Assembly (NCBI GenBank): GCA_038503035.1
Contig: JAVSML010024427.1
Coordinates: 1-64,000 of the forward strand
DNA from: Crocodylus rhombifer
Taxonomy: Eukaryota > Chordata > Crocodylia > Crocodylidae
Length of the DNA stretch: 64,000 nt
Direction of reading: 5' to 3'
Shown here: positions 58,301 through 62,945 of the stretch, in pieces
Position numbering within the stretch: position 1 is the stretch's first letter
How the letters are laid out: each line of letters begins with the position of its first letter
Translations under genes and position numbers: made by a program
The notes under the pieces: model-generated
The model's input: only the letters and a program-made list of their open reading frames with translations
Databases searched by the model: none
Told to the model about the DNA's origin: nothing

Positions 58301-58612
58301 TTGGCCTGTTGTTAAAGGTGGGGGATGAGGGAAAATGGGGGACTAGGAAATGAAAGTTGGAAGGGGTGGCTACCATTCTTGAGCGCTGTCATAGCCTTGT
58401 CTAGAAAAACCAAGGGACTAACTTCCATCTTTACATTCATTGTATGAGAAGCATGCGGAGCCAGCGAACCCTTCAGCCACTGGAGCTAAATACCTGTGCC
58501 TCTGTATCTTCTCATTCCAGGCTACCGCCACATCCATCTCTTGAACAGAAACGGAGACCCACATCCATCTGCCACGTTGTTTGTGCACATTAGGATTCAG
58601 GACAATTATTAA
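1255..58612 (+). CDS. PLCD1: PLCD1, phosphoinositide phospholipase C delta-1 (15 coding exons, spliced)
   Basis: This is the complete spliced coding region: 1255-1354, 6995-7159, 21693-21921, 27901-28030, 29800-30031, 31539-31740, 32874-33018, 33791-33940, 42751-42921, 44512-44668, 47054-47170, 52053-52231, 53047-53179, 57157-57306, 58521-58612. The 2352 nt encode 783 residues plus a stop. PLC-delta enzymes are calcium-activated and hydrolyse PtdIns(4,5)P2 at the plasma membrane to IP3 and diacylglycerol. Visible domains are PH (about 37-155), EF-hands (about 160-310), X box (about 318-462), linker, Y box (about 517-634) and C2 (about 636-783). Catalytic residues are H333, E363, D365, H378 and E412, with substrate-contacting K460, K462, R574 and Y576. 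They align with rat PLC-delta1 H311, E341, D343, H356, E390, K438, K440, R549 and Y551. Human long-isoform PLCD1 is 777 residues. PLCD3 and PLCD4 fit less well than PLCD1, whose linker, PH and C2 sequences match closely. All introns are GT-AG and no frame break is seen. Confidence 0.97.
2792..2874. repeat. 30-bp tandem duplication followed by a GAAAA-rich tract
   Basis: TGCTCAAAAGGGGTATCAGA plus an A tract occurs at 2792-2819 and again at 2822-2849 with period 30 and no mismatch in the core. It is followed by an A-run and AGAAAAGAAAAGAAAA. Confidence 0.95.
5150..5317 (+). mobile_element. CR1 LINE 3' end
   Basis: The sequence contains the CR1 3' UTR hallmarks 'ggaggtttttaagacctgg', 'gggttggactagatgggacc' and 'gaggtcccttcaaccctca', then a short ATTCGATGA-type tail at 5299-5317. 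It is truncated at the 5' end, as is usual for CR1. Confidence 0.88.
6425..6590 (-). mobile_element. MIR SINE fragment
   Basis: 'ttatccccattctacagatagg' and 'ttgcccaaggtcacacag' are the antisense of the MIR core. Confidence 0.75.
6995..7159 (+). CDS. PLCD1: PLCD1 exon 2: N-terminal half of PH domain
   Basis: The acceptor is CACAG and the donor is GTAAGT. It encodes residues 34-88, from [16 protein letters not shown] to RSPESQL. It contains the basic PH pocket for PtdIns(4,5)P2/IP3: K52, K54, W58, R60, R62 and K79, equivalent to rat K30, K32, W36, R38, R40 and K57. All are conserved, so membrane tethering through PIP2 should be intact. Confidence 0.97.
8871..9106. mobile_element. hAT-type element with 8-bp target duplication
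   Basis: Begins CAGTGGTTTTCAATTTGGG and ends GGTTGAGACTCACTG. Flanking octamers are ATCTCGAT (8863-8870) and ATCTGGAT (9107-9114), 7 of 8 matching. There is no open reading frame of note. Confidence 0.82.
9355..9490 (-). mobile_element. MIR SINE fragment
   Basis: 'cagaggcacagagagacttt' followed by 'cagagtcacactgggactcc' is antisense MIR core sequence. Confidence 0.7.
12415..12600 (+). mobile_element. L3/CR1-clade LINE fragment
   Basis: 'ggggaactcattgcc', 'aagccaacagaataaccaga', 'ttcaaaaagaataagacaaa' and 'catggaagataggtccagc' follow, in order, the 3' end of L3/CR1 elements. The copy is diverged. Confidence 0.75.
13596..13616. repeat. Short CCAGG-type microsatellite
   Basis: GGCCA units repeat about four times, within a G/C-rich stretch at 12.9-13.9 kb that creates spurious open frames on both strands. 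Confidence 0.8.
13970..14130. repeat. Unclassified candidate repeat with inverted ACCAGT/ACTGGT motifs
   Basis: Motifs such as 'gaccagtctagctgaaactggtt', split here as GACCAGTCTAG and AAACTGGTT, recur with 'gaaactggtg', 'agactggtttcc' and 'ccggttta'. Many are mutually complementary. No terminal repeats or target duplication were found. Confidence 0.35.
14290..14385 (+). mobile_element. L3/CR1-clade LINE 3' fragment
   Basis: 'tagacctttggtccgtccca' followed by 'gaaacattcctatgtcatga' matches the very end of L3/CR1 elements, with diverged bases. Confidence 0.6.
15370..15470. mobile_element. hAT-type element, left end only
   Basis: CAGGGGTGGGCAATTACTTT and then 'gttttggcaagctgtcgagg' match the left end of the complete copy at 45153-45342. 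The right terminus was not found, so the true extent is unknown; sequence to about 15.6 kb may belong to it. Confidence 0.65.
15735..16155. repeat. G/T-rich degenerate minisatellite-like tract
   Basis: About 420 bp of strongly strand-biased G/T sequence built from variants of TGTGTGGG, TGGGTATG and TTTGTGGG, with few C bases on the + strand. It produces long open frames on both strands (His/Thr/Pro-rich on one, Gly/Val/Cys-rich on the other) that are compositional. Confidence 0.9.
16615..16735 (+). mobile_element. MIR SINE fragment
   Basis: 'gctcaaatcccagtc', 'ctatgtggcctggg' and 'catcagtttccatctgtaac' follow the sense MIR core in order. Confidence 0.65.
18649..19286. mobile_element. hAT-type element, longer copy (638 bp)
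   Basis: Begins CAGTGGTTCAATTG and ends TGGTGGAGAATCGCTG. The interior from 'ttgcaaagaactcaggaagc' to 'attgcacagcaccc' is homologous to the copy at 61590-61977. A C-rich block (about 18980-19190) is absent from that copy. Flanking octamers match poorly (4 of 8), so the ends rest on homology and terminal repeats. Confidence 0.7.
19690..19790. repeat. AT/CA-rich simple sequence
   Basis: 'catacacacacatatgtgtg' forms an inverted CA/TG dinucleotide patch, and 'aaatatatataaaattt' follows. Confidence 0.7.
20493..20692. mobile_element. hAT-type element with perfect 8-bp target duplication
   Basis: Begins CAGCAGTTCTGAGCC and ends GGTTCAGAACCGCTG. The octamer GTCTAGAG flanks it exactly at 20485-20492 and 20693-20700. 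The interior palindrome TACCCCCTGGGGGTA near the right end recalls GTACCACTGGTGGTAC in the 291-495 copy, so they are likely relatives. Confidence 0.93.
21350..21440 (-). mobile_element. MIR-like fragment (degenerate)
   Basis: 'ggaactgaacccatgtctcc' followed by 'tgacaatcagtcctgcattc' resembles antisense MIR tRNA-related sequence. Confidence 0.4.
21693..21921 (+). CDS. PLCD1: PLCD1 exon 3: C-terminal half of PH domain
   Basis: The acceptor is CCACAG. It encodes residues 89-164, starting [17 protein letters not shown] and ending in QKQKLQ, where the first two bases of His165 (CA) close the exon. It includes the beta strands with CFSIIFKDQ and the C-terminal PH helix around [10 protein letters not shown]. 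The donor reads CA|GTATCC, which lacks the usual purine at +4 and G at +5. The next exon supplies C to give CAC (His) and continues WIH, matching the family. Confidence 0.95.
22486..22545. repeat. Interspersed repeat with CCAACT...AGTTGG inverted motif, copy 1
   Basis: 'tctcttattggaccaact' then 'gtatagttgggag' and downstream 'aaaagcttgtctaacatc' are shared with a second copy at 23600-23710. CCAACT and AGTTGG at 22503-22518 are an inverted repeat. Confidence 0.7.
23600..23710. repeat. Interspersed repeat with CCAACTA...TAGTTGG inverted motif, copy 2
   Basis: 'tctcttttattggaccaact' is followed by 'gtagttggga' and 'gttagacaagcttttgaa'. CCAACTATGTAGTTGG at 23623-23638 has perfect 7-bp arms. Same orientation as the copy 1.1 kb upstream. 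The class is not recognised with certainty. Confidence 0.7.
25680..25790 (+). mobile_element. CR1/L3-like LINE 3' fragment (weak)
   Basis: 'aacagggaattggacatcat' followed by 'aggaggactcttccagctct' resembles the end of CR1-clade elements, but is strongly diverged. Confidence 0.4.
27260..27325. mobile_element. hAT-type element, partial left end
   Basis: CAGTGATTCCCCACTCTGGG then 'tgccatgagatccttttaag' parallels the left end of the 8871-9106 copy. No right terminus was found. Confidence 0.5.
27901..28030 (+). CDS. PLCD1: PLCD1 exon 4: EF-hand 1
   Basis: The acceptor is CTGCAG and the donor is GTAAGG. It encodes residues 165-208. A canonical EF-hand loop runs from D175 to E186 ([12 protein letters not shown]) with acidic or polar residues at ligand positions 1, 3, 5 and 12. 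The flanking helices match the PLC-delta1 family (WIHTCLRKA before, NIQVDDSYA after). Confidence 0.97.
28031..29799 (+). other. PLCD1 intron 4
   Basis: Runs from GTAAGG to TTTACAG. 'ttaggcacctacgtgcc' and 'cacttaggcatctacgtcc' near 29.1-29.34 kb suggest an old repeat; otherwise nothing recognised. Confidence 0.8.
29800..30031 (+). CDS. PLCD1: PLCD1 exon 5: EF-hands 2-3
   Basis: It encodes residues 209-285 plus one base. The second EF loop runs from D211 to E222, followed by EIESFYKIL and the EF3/EF4 lobe through [10 protein letters not shown]. The acceptor is a tandem CAGCAG. Using the first AG gives FQ-QCD, which keeps the spacing of human PLCD1 (FR-ECD). Using the second would drop one Gln. 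The donor is GTCAGT. Confidence 0.95.
30032..31538 (+). other. PLCD1 intron 5
   Basis: Runs from GTCAGT to CTGACAG. Holds a possible MIR-like patch (30705-30785) and a CR1 3' remnant (30907-30990); nothing else recognised. Confidence 0.8.
30907..30990 (+). mobile_element. CR1 LINE 3' fragment
   Basis: 'ttttaggcagggatgggcct' and 'ctcgaggcccttccagctct' then 'ccctatgactga' follow the CR1 3' end. Confidence 0.55.
31539..31740 (+). CDS. PLCD1: PLCD1 exon 6: EF-hand lobe end and start of catalytic X box
   Basis: The acceptor is CTGACAG and the donor is GTAAGG. It encodes residues 286-352 plus two bases of R353. It includes [15 protein letters not shown] and the X-box entry [13 protein letters not shown]333 is the first catalytic histidine (rat H311) and N334 the calcium-ligand asparagine (rat N312). 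The end, [10 protein letters not shown], is invariant in the family. Confidence 0.97.
31741..32873 (+). other. PLCD1 intron 6
   Basis: Runs from GTAAGG to TTTCCAG. Contains a 17-bp direct tandem duplication at 32078-32111 and a long pyrimidine-rich stretch (about 32550-32700). No interspersed repeat recognised. Confidence 0.8.
32078..32111. repeat. 17-bp tandem duplication
   Basis: GCAAGAACATTAACTTG is followed directly by GCAAGAACGTTAACTTG, one difference. Confidence 0.95.
32874..33018 (+). CDS. PLCD1: PLCD1 exon 7: X box catalytic core
   Basis: The acceptor is TTTCCAG and the donor is AAA|GTAAGG. It encodes the rest of R353 through K401. The motif CVELDCWDG carries E363 and D365 (rat E341 and D343, calcium ligands) and IIYHGYT carries H378 (rat H356, the second catalytic histidine). 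All required residues are present. Confidence 0.97.
33019..33790 (+). other. PLCD1 intron 7
   Basis: Runs from GTAAGG to ACCATAG. Contains a MIR fragment (33440-33600); otherwise nothing recognised. Confidence 0.8.
33440..33600 (-). mobile_element. MIR SINE fragment
   Basis: 'ggtacagagaggataaggga', 'gagctcacactgg' and 'ccttatctactagatcacc' correspond to antisense MIR from core to tRNA-related head. Confidence 0.65.
33791..33940 (+). CDS. PLCD1: PLCD1 exon 8: X box, third calcium ligand
   Basis: The acceptor is ACCATAG, with a weak pyrimidine tract; the donor is GTGAGT. It is exactly 50 codons, residues 402-451. [13 protein letters not shown] carries E412 (rat E390, calcium ligand). It continues through the [15 protein letters not shown] helix to FPSPE. 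As a symmetric phase-0 exon, skipping it would keep frame but remove a catalytic residue. Confidence 0.96.
34565..34735. repeat. C-rich low-complexity tract
   Basis: Runs of CCCC with CCCCCAC and CCCTCAC variants on the + strand. It generates a 217-codon Pro-rich open frame that I do not consider a gene. Confidence 0.85.
38969..39009. repeat. AGAT/GGAT microsatellite
   Basis: Degenerate repeats of AGATAGATGGATGTAG. Confidence 0.9.
40095..40215 (-). mobile_element. MIR SINE fragment
   Basis: 'attattattccctttgtaca', 'gagagctgaggaattacatg' and 'tgaacccaggccttcctgct' match antisense MIR. Confidence 0.65.
41783..42129. mobile_element. hAT-like element rich in TTCGATTCGG-type repeats, perfect 8-bp target duplication (copy 1)
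   Basis: Begins TAGGGTTGTGCAAA and ends TTTTGCACACCCATA, imperfect inverted termini. The octamer TCCAGCAC occurs exactly on both sides (41775-41782 and 42130-42137). The interior is full of degenerate GATTCGG/CCGAATC and GAGAGATTC units, many in opposite orientation in the two halves, so most of the 347 bp could fold back. No coding frame. Confidence 0.9.
42255..42395 (-). mobile_element. MIR SINE fragment
   Basis: 'gatgaggaagtagaggcatg', 'gaggttaagtgacttgcctg', 'agctcacacagtgagg' and 'accactgggcc' follow antisense MIR from core to head; one of the better preserved copies here. Confidence 0.85.
42751..42921 (+). CDS. PLCD1: PLCD1 exon 9: end of X box and acidic X/Y linker
   Basis: The acceptor is TTCTGTAG and the donor is GTAAGT. 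It is 57 codons, residues 452-508. [13 protein letters not shown] carries K460 and K462 (rat K438 and K440, which contact substrate phosphates). After that comes the autoinhibitory linker, rich in Asp and Glu around [13 protein letters not shown]. The linker is about three residues longer than in rat, judging from the shift in residue offset from 22 to 25 across it. Confidence 0.95.
42922..44511 (+). other. PLCD1 intron 9
   Basis: Runs from GTAAGT to TTTCCAG. Contains a sense MIR head fragment (43685-43775); otherwise nothing recognised. Confidence 0.8.
43685..43775 (+). mobile_element. MIR SINE fragment
   Basis: 'agtgctagcctgggacctga', 'aatgtcctgccctgctgctg' and 'tctgtgtgaccttgagcaag' match the sense tRNA-related head and core start of MIR. 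Confidence 0.7.
44512..44668 (+). CDS. PLCD1: PLCD1 exon 10: start of Y box
   Basis: The acceptor is TTTCCAG and the donor is GTGTGT. It encodes residues 509-560 plus one base. It contains the Y-box opening [17 protein letters not shown] and FYEMSSFAE, the region of the substrate-contacting serine (rat S522). The fit to family sequences is good throughout. Confidence 0.96.
45153..45342. mobile_element. hAT-type element with perfect 8-bp target duplication
   Basis: Begins CAGGGGTGGGCAGTTATTT and ends TTTTTCCCACTCCTG. CCCTACAC flanks it exactly at 45145-45152 and 45343-45350. 190 bp and non-coding; related to the partial copy at 15370. Confidence 0.94.
45762..46520. mobile_element. hAT-like TTCGATTCGG-type element, perfect 8-bp target duplication (copy 2, 759 bp)
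   Basis: Begins TAGGCCTGTGCGAA and ends TTCACACCCCATTA, with CTATCTGG exactly repeated outside (45754-45761 and 46521-46528). GATTCGG-like units cluster in both ends (for example 45790-45910 and 46395-46500), and the middle (about 45930-46390) is unrelated to copy 1. No protein is recognisable, so it is non-autonomous or badly decayed. Confidence 0.88.
47054..47170 (+). CDS. PLCD1: PLCD1 exon 11: Y box substrate-binding segment
   Basis: The acceptor is TTTGCAG and the donor is GTATGT. It encodes residues 561-599 plus one base. [19 protein letters not shown] carries R574 and Y576 (rat R549 and Y551). WNVGCQI follows, where most family members have Ala or Gly in place of Val. Confidence 0.96.
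47297..48965 (-). mobile_element. CR1 LINE, older antisense copy, 5' truncated
   Basis: On the minus strand this holds RT C-terminal coding sequence and the CR1 3' UTR. The longest remnant frame (48362 down to 47883) reads [15 protein letters not shown] and later [12 protein letters not shown] and [10 protein letters not shown], typical of CR1 ORF2 after the catalytic box, with the Asp-Asp motif degraded to FSDNMK. Stops and frameshifts break it. The 3' end near 47297 reads, on the + strand, 'tcatagagaagtagggctgg'. Confidence 0.9.
49010..49185 (-). mobile_element. MIR-like fragment between the two CR1 copies
   Basis: 'caagtaacttgctcggag', 'gccagaaatggagctcagct' and 'gtgcagtgctgttaactccc' resemble antisense MIR. 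Confidence 0.5.
49195..50845 (-). mobile_element. CR1 LINE, younger antisense copy, 5' truncated
   Basis: The minus strand runs from within ORF2 to the CR1 3' end, whose + strand image at 49195 reads 'tttcatagttggtcgggttg'. The reading frame is largely open over 1.5 kb, much better preserved than its neighbour. It lacks the 5' UTR, ORF1 and endonuclease part, as is usual for 5'-truncated insertions. Confidence 0.93.
49275..50837 (-). pseudogene. CR1 ORF2 reverse transcriptase remnant, two frame breaks
   Basis: The first segment (50837 down to about 50046) encodes RT fingers and palm: [12 protein letters not shown], then [50 protein letters not shown] and the catalytic FADDTK box (50055-50072). 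At a G6 run (minus-strand sense, about 50046-50051) the frame shifts. The next segment continues with [11 protein letters not shown] and AEKDLGVI to about 49640, and after a second shift the C-terminal part runs to about 49275 ([21 protein letters not shown]). RT is missing its N-terminus and the endonuclease. It is not expected to encode a working enzyme. Confidence 0.9.
51190..51895 (+). mobile_element. L3/CR1-clade LINE fragment, sense, with duplicated 3' end
   Basis: 'gtccagttctggtgtccacc', 'ctggaaagcttggcttatgg', 'tggaggttcctgaaaatgaa' and 'ctagatgcttttctgaaaga' follow the ORF2 end and 3' UTR of L3/CR1 elements. The start near 51190 is approximate. Confidence 0.8.
51823..51886. repeat. 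32-bp tandem duplication at a LINE 3' end
   Basis: GATTAGGTGATCATAGTGAT plus CGCTTTGGGTTG is followed directly by a copy with three substitutions (51855-51886). Confidence 0.95.
52053..52231 (+). CDS. PLCD1: PLCD1 exon 12: end of Y box, hinge to C2
   Basis: The acceptor is TTCTAG and the donor is GTAAGA. It encodes residues 600-659. [19 protein letters not shown] and [14 protein letters not shown] are typical Y-box end motifs, followed by the first C2 strand at LVVK. Confidence 0.96.
52232..53046 (+). other. PLCD1 intron 12
   Basis: Runs from GTAAGA to CCTGCAG. No repeat or other feature recognised. Confidence 0.8.
53047..53179 (+). CDS. PLCD1: PLCD1 exon 13: C2 domain, calcium-binding loop 1
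   Basis: The acceptor is CCTGCAG and the donor is GTAAGG. It encodes residues 660-703 plus one base. [20 protein letters not shown] carries D678 (rat D653, C2 calcium ligand). VTVEIYGV and [10 protein letters not shown] follow. An antisense open frame across this exon is a shadow. Confidence 0.97.
53180..57156 (+). other. PLCD1 intron 13
   Basis: Runs from GTAAGG to GTTCAG. Contains a probable LINE 3' end near 54.2-54.5 kb; 54.6-57.1 kb shows nothing I can classify apart from the short sequence 'actcccattgacttcagcag' at 56971, a phrase common in old sauropsid repeats. Confidence 0.8.
54190..54545 (+). mobile_element. LINE-like 3' end (L2-type suspected)
   Basis: The stretch ends 'ttattgtaagccagcttgat', 'gaagagtggcctatacatcc' and AATAAATAAGCAAA, the layout of L2-type LINE 3' ends (a 'gtaagccgcc...gcggtataaataaa' pattern). 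Upstream, 'ccccagctctggcgcatcct' may be the end of its coding region. Class is tentative. Confidence 0.5.
57157..57306 (+). CDS. PLCD1: PLCD1 exon 14: C2 domain, calcium-binding loop 3
   Basis: The acceptor is GTTCAG and the donor is GTAAGG. It encodes residues 704-753 plus one base. [11 protein letters not shown] is the loop-2 motif. [15 protein letters not shown] carries D731 and D733 (rat D706 and D708, calcium ligands). Confidence 0.97.
57307..58520 (+). other. PLCD1 intron 14
   Basis: Runs from GTAAGG to ATTCCAG. Nothing else recognised. Confidence 0.8.
58521..58612 (+). CDS. PLCD1: PLCD1 exon 15: C2 C-terminus and stop
   Basis: The acceptor is ATTCCAG. It encodes the rest of G754 through Y783, then TAA at 58610-58612. 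[21 protein letters not shown] is a family-typical ending. The protein finishes IQDNY, two residues past the usual mammalian end at IQD. Confidence 0.96.
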
Positions 58613-58971
58613 ATGCAGCCAAGGAGCCCAGCTTTCAAATGCTAATGGATGCTGCTGTAGCTCCAAAATGAACCCAAGGTGCCCTTTCTTCTGCTCCAGG
58701 AACTCATCAGTGCCTTCCCTGGGATGAAGCAGTGCTTTATAAAGCCCCTAAGGCTGTTGTGAATACTTTGTAAGCTCCAGTCCCAATGATGAAAGTAGCC
58801 TGACATTTCTGTTCTGATTTTTTTTCCAATGATAATTTGGTAACTATTTGACAAATCAAATTTTAGTTGTAATGCACCTTAATTCCTTTGATTTTTAGGT
58901 CTATTTCTAAAGAGAGGTGTGGGATTTTTAATAGCATTTCAAATCTAGGAAGAGACAAGGATACTTCATAG

Positions 58972-59085
58972 ATTCCTAGAGATTTGGGCTGGAAGGGACC
59001 CCGGAGGATCATCGAGGCCAGCTCCCTGCCCCAGGGGCAGGAAGTCAGCTGGGGTCATAGGATCCCAGCAAGATAACTGAGCTTT
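58972..59085 (-). mobile_element. CR1 LINE 3' fragment in the PLCD1 3' UTR region
   Basis: On the + strand 'gatttgggctggaagggacc', 'aggatcatcgaggccagctc', 'ctgccccaggggcaggaa' and 'ggggtcataggatcccagca' are the complement of a CR1 3' end, the same layout as at 49195. Confidence 0.85.
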
Positions 59086-60261
59086 GTTTCATCTGATGTG
59101 ACCCTTGCAGCCTTGATATTGAAAAGCTGCACAGCCAAACACCATCTAGGCGAAATAAACTGGATGAACACTGTATCTGCTTACATACAATATATTCTAG
59201 AATATAATATGCATGTTGTTTTTGAAAGGCAGCATGAAGAAAAAAAGATATTTTTACATGAATGGCTGCATGATGCAGGGACAGAACCTGATCTCCAGCT
59301 GACTTGCTCCCTTTCCTGCTTAACTAAAGCTGAAACCCTAGCTGCTGCTGAAGCATTGATCCATTGGTGGATCTTTGATTTGGCAAAGAGCTAAAGAGCA
59401 TCCAGGGCTCTGAAACAGGAGGAGCAAGACCAGGATTAGGCAATGGACTTCAAAAGGTCAGCTTGATTAGTGGAACATCAAGACCATTGAAAATGGAGAG
59501 ACCATCATTGGCACCTGTGGAGTCATAAACAATGAGCTGTTATGTCACTTGGCTCCCTCAGCTGCCGGACTACTACTGCCGCGGTGGCTGCACTGTGGAG
59601 TAGAAATAAAAGCATGGAGCTTCCATCCTGGGCAGAAAATTAACTTCCCCACGAAATACATACACCCTAATTTGGTGGGAGGCAGGGGGTTGATTTTGGG
59701 AAAGGTGCATATGATTCGCCTGCTCCAAAAACCCTTAAAATCAATAGAAAGACATCTACTGACGTCAAGGGGTTTCCAGTCAGGCCTGTTATTACTACCT
59801 TTTAAATCCTAAATTGAGGCATGGCTCTTTTCTTCTATTTACTACAGTAAAAAGTTACACTACAAAGATCTGACACTAAACTGACTCCAGTTTGTAATAT
59901 AATGAAAAAATACATGAACACTATTTTACTGGTACTCTGTAGCTCTCCAGTGAATTAATTTGTATTCAGCATGAACAGCACTGAGCCAAGCACGTCAAAG
60001 GAAAAAAAAAGAAATTCTAAATGGGAGAATATTTTTTTAATCTAAAGATTTTTAAAAGACCCAAAGAATGAATTGCGTAAAAAAAAGACAATGGAAAAGT
60101 ATTACACTGAAGTGGCTTTCGGATTATTTTTTTTAAATACACTATGTTCGGCTTTTATAGAAAAGTCTTTTTTAATAAGGTGATGCTGAGAACAGGGTGG
60201 TAGAACAAATCGTGTTAAATGTTAGTCTGGTTATAATTGCACTGTATGGGAGTTATAACGC

Positions 60262-60422
60262 AATAAAAATAGGTATCATCTCTCTGGAATGGATACAGTA
60301 TTTATATTATAAACCCCCCCATCGTCCCCCTAACACAGCTTCAAAGTTAAATAATGTCGAAATAAAATAATATATTTTTAAAATGTCCTTAACTGTTACT
60401 GAACAAACTTTAAACTATTAAA
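60262..60422 (+). terminator. PLCD1: Cluster of poly(A) signals, candidate PLCD1 mRNA 3' end
   Basis: AATAAA at 60262-60267 and 60361-60366 and ATTAAA at 60417-60422 lie in an AT-rich block with a GT/T-rich stretch just after. This would give a 3' UTR of about 1.8 kb, longer than I recall for human PLCD1; an earlier site remains possible. Confidence 0.4.
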
Positions 60423-61589
60423 GATGGAAAAAATTGCAGCAAAAAAACTAGTTTACTGTGCATTGCTTTCCCCCCGTGTGCGCTTCTGCTCATCACATGC
60501 CTCCCACAGACTTAAAAACCTGTCTTTTATTTTCCACCTTGTTACAGTTAGGTATTTTCCAGTGCACGTAGAGGAACAAAATAGTGGGTAGGAAAGAAAG
60601 ATGCCGGTGTACCTTTAAAAACACACTCACTCGCTCACTCCCCCTCTCCATCTCGCACACCTGCTCTAAGTGTGTATACTTCAGAGAACACTGTAAAGCT
60701 CTTGCACGAGTCTGCAGGCCGTCTGCGGAGGCCCGAGGTTGTAATGCAGCGTGCTAGCTACTCCCTTGTGTATTCTGCTGCTGGGTGATTTGCTATCCCG
60801 CTGCCAGGTTGATTAGCATTTGGCTCCCAGAATTTTTCATGCTCATTTCTAATAAGGCTTATCTTCAATTATTTGCTAGCCGCCCCAAGAGATCAAGCAC
60901 TCGGGACAGCAGTAAAAGGAAATCTCTTCCCCCATCCCTCTGTCTCCTACAGACTTTGTTGCTGTGAGCGCTAGCAATTTCTTAAGGCCGGGTCTCTCTC
61001 CCAGCTTGACTGCCCTTTCAAGCTCTTCCCCCTTTGCACAAACCCTAGTGGTGTGCATGACTTGTGGTTTGGTGGTGGGGAGAGGTTTCTTTCGGATGGC
61101 CCTGCCTGTCTGTCCACCTGCTCCACTGCCTGGAGCGGAGGGCCATGATTCACGTTTATAGCCCAGCCTCTATCAAGTGGAAGCAGCCTCCCAGGTGCCT
61201 GAGATAAGAGGAGCAAGCACAGCTTTAGACTCAGCCCCCTTTCAGACAACAGACCTCTTCTTGAGTTTACTTGGCCTTTCAGTTATACGGCAGAGACCCT
61301 TATTTCCGGAGCTGGCAGATTAAGGCTGCCATCCTGGCTCCCGGGAGTAGCGCATGGCTTGGCTCTATTCATCTATGATGGCCCGAGGCTGTTGTATAAT
61401 CAGCCAGGAGGAAGTAACTGTGCTGGCTGCCCCGGCGTGGTTTCTCGTGGAGAAATCAGGTTGCTTCTTTCTGCCTCTTTCCTTAGCTGTAAAACTGGGC
61501 TCTTGCTCTCTGTAGAGCATGGTGGGATCCAAAGTTAGTCAGTGCAAGGGAAAGCTGGGATCTGGTGCCAGCAGCGGCTGTCATTAGGG

Positions 61590-61977
61590 CAGCGGCTCAC
61601 AACCTTTCTAGACGCGAGGCATCTCTCGGAAAAGACTGGCTCTTAGCTTTCAGGTGTTTGTTCCCAAAAGCTTGCATTTAAAGAAATATTTTTTTTTTTT
61701 TGGGCAAAAGTCTTGTTGGTCTGATAAAAGATAGCTCTCCTATGAGCCCAGATGGCTCTTAGCTGTCTCTCATTTCCTGACTCTAGAAAAATCTTAGCAC
61801 AAGTCTTCTGTTGCAAGCCCTTCGGAAAGCCTGCAGCAGGTCAGGCTGTTGCGGAGACTCTGGCCTCCTCTTGGGAAGCTCTGGGTTTCTCCTGAGAGTC
61901 CGGTGTAGGCACTAGCACATTGGTCATTGTGCGGCACCCTTCAGAGGATCTCTTGCCGCCCTGGTTGAGAATCACTG
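61590..61977. mobile_element. hAT-type element, second copy of the 18649 family
   Basis: Begins CAGCGGCTCACAACC and ends GGTTGAGAATCACTG. The interior ('aagcctgcagcaggtcaggc', 'cttgggaagctctgggtttc', 'attgtgcggcaccc') matches the 18649-19286 copy. Flanks CATTAGGG and CACCGGGG share 5 of 8 bases, the three differences being transitions, as an old target duplication would show. Confidence 0.75.
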
Positions 61978-62769
61978 CACCGGGGGCTCTGTCCAATAAG
62001 GAATTTAGGTTTCGCTATTCACCCAAGTCAAAGTGTGATCCCAAACCCTCCTGTTCATTAGTTGGTTGACTTCAAAAGCTTGGCTGGTGCCTACAGCTCT
62101 GCTCAGTAGGGTAACTAAGCCGGGGAGGTAGGAGCCTCAGGCTCTAATGCGGAGATGTGGCACAAAAATAGCAGTCGCCAGGGTGCTGCCCAGGGCATCG
62201 CAACTGCCCTGTTTCTACTCCTGGGTGTCCCCAAGCTGCCCCGGGGCGAGCAACTCAGTGCCCTGGCTCATGCCAGTCCTAGGAACTAGGGCTCCTGCTG
62301 CCCGAGCCCCGGAGGGGATCCCTGCCATGCAGTGCGTTCCTAGATAAAGTGCATTGGCAGGTTGCATTTCCCTTTCCCTCCCTCCCTCTTCCTAAAATGT
62401 GGCAGCAGCCCTTCCTTTTGTTAAAAATCCCTAGTAGCTCGAGCACGTGCCCAGGAAGGAGACTGGAACTCAAACCCGTACCACCCATCGCTTTAGGGGC
62501 AGCCCGGAGCCACAGGCTGTTGTAGGGCACCCGTCTCCTTTTATGCTGTGCCACTCGCAGCCAGGAGCGCATGGTTCGCTCTCAGCTGGAAAGGGGCAGC
62601 CCTGGGGTCCAGCACTCGTCTCAGCACGGGGTCTGTATTTAACACTAAATGGCCACGCTTCATCTGCTTGGGACCCACAACCTGGGATCATTTCCTGAGC
62701 GCGGGCACCCGCACAGCCCCGTTTTCCTCTTCCCTTGGAGCCCTGGGCCCACCTTTCATGCCAGGCGAG

Positions 62770-62812
62770 TGGTTAGAGCAGCCACAACCCCCACCCGAGA
62801 GGGTTCAAATCC
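62770..62812 (+). mobile_element. tRNA-promoter-like A and B boxes (tRNA-derived SINE head suspected)
   Basis: TGGTTAGAGCA (62770-62780) fits a pol III A box and GGTTCAAATCC (62802-62812) fits a B box. The 21-nt gap is shorter than in a tRNA gene and no cloverleaf can be drawn, so a decayed SINE head is likelier than a tRNA. Confidence 0.5.
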
Positions 62813-62945
62813 CACCTCCCAGGATGGAGGCGACAGGTTGGGATGGCTTGGGGTCCTCTCTGTCCCTTTGGTTGAAGTGAGGGTGTACTGGGGAGCCTGG
62901 CTTCTCAGCTTGGTGTTTAGGGGCACTTCTGGCAGTGGGAGGATT

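Larger units (their letters stand above)
58613..60440 (+). other. PLCD1 3' UTR region (end not fixed)
   Basis: Downstream of the stop codon the sequence becomes AT-rich, especially 59.8-60.44 kb. Candidate poly(A) signals are at 59154-59159, 59605-59610, 60262-60267 and 60361-60366 (AATAAA), and 60417-60422 (ATTAAA). The last is followed by GT/T-rich sequence at 60450-60485, a possible downstream element. An ATTAAA also overlaps the stop codon (58608-58613). Which is used cannot be told from sequence. Confidence 0.5.

Noticed and set aside
62770..62812. Functional tRNA gene
   Set aside because: A-to-B spacing is too short and no acceptor stem or anticodon arm can be formed.
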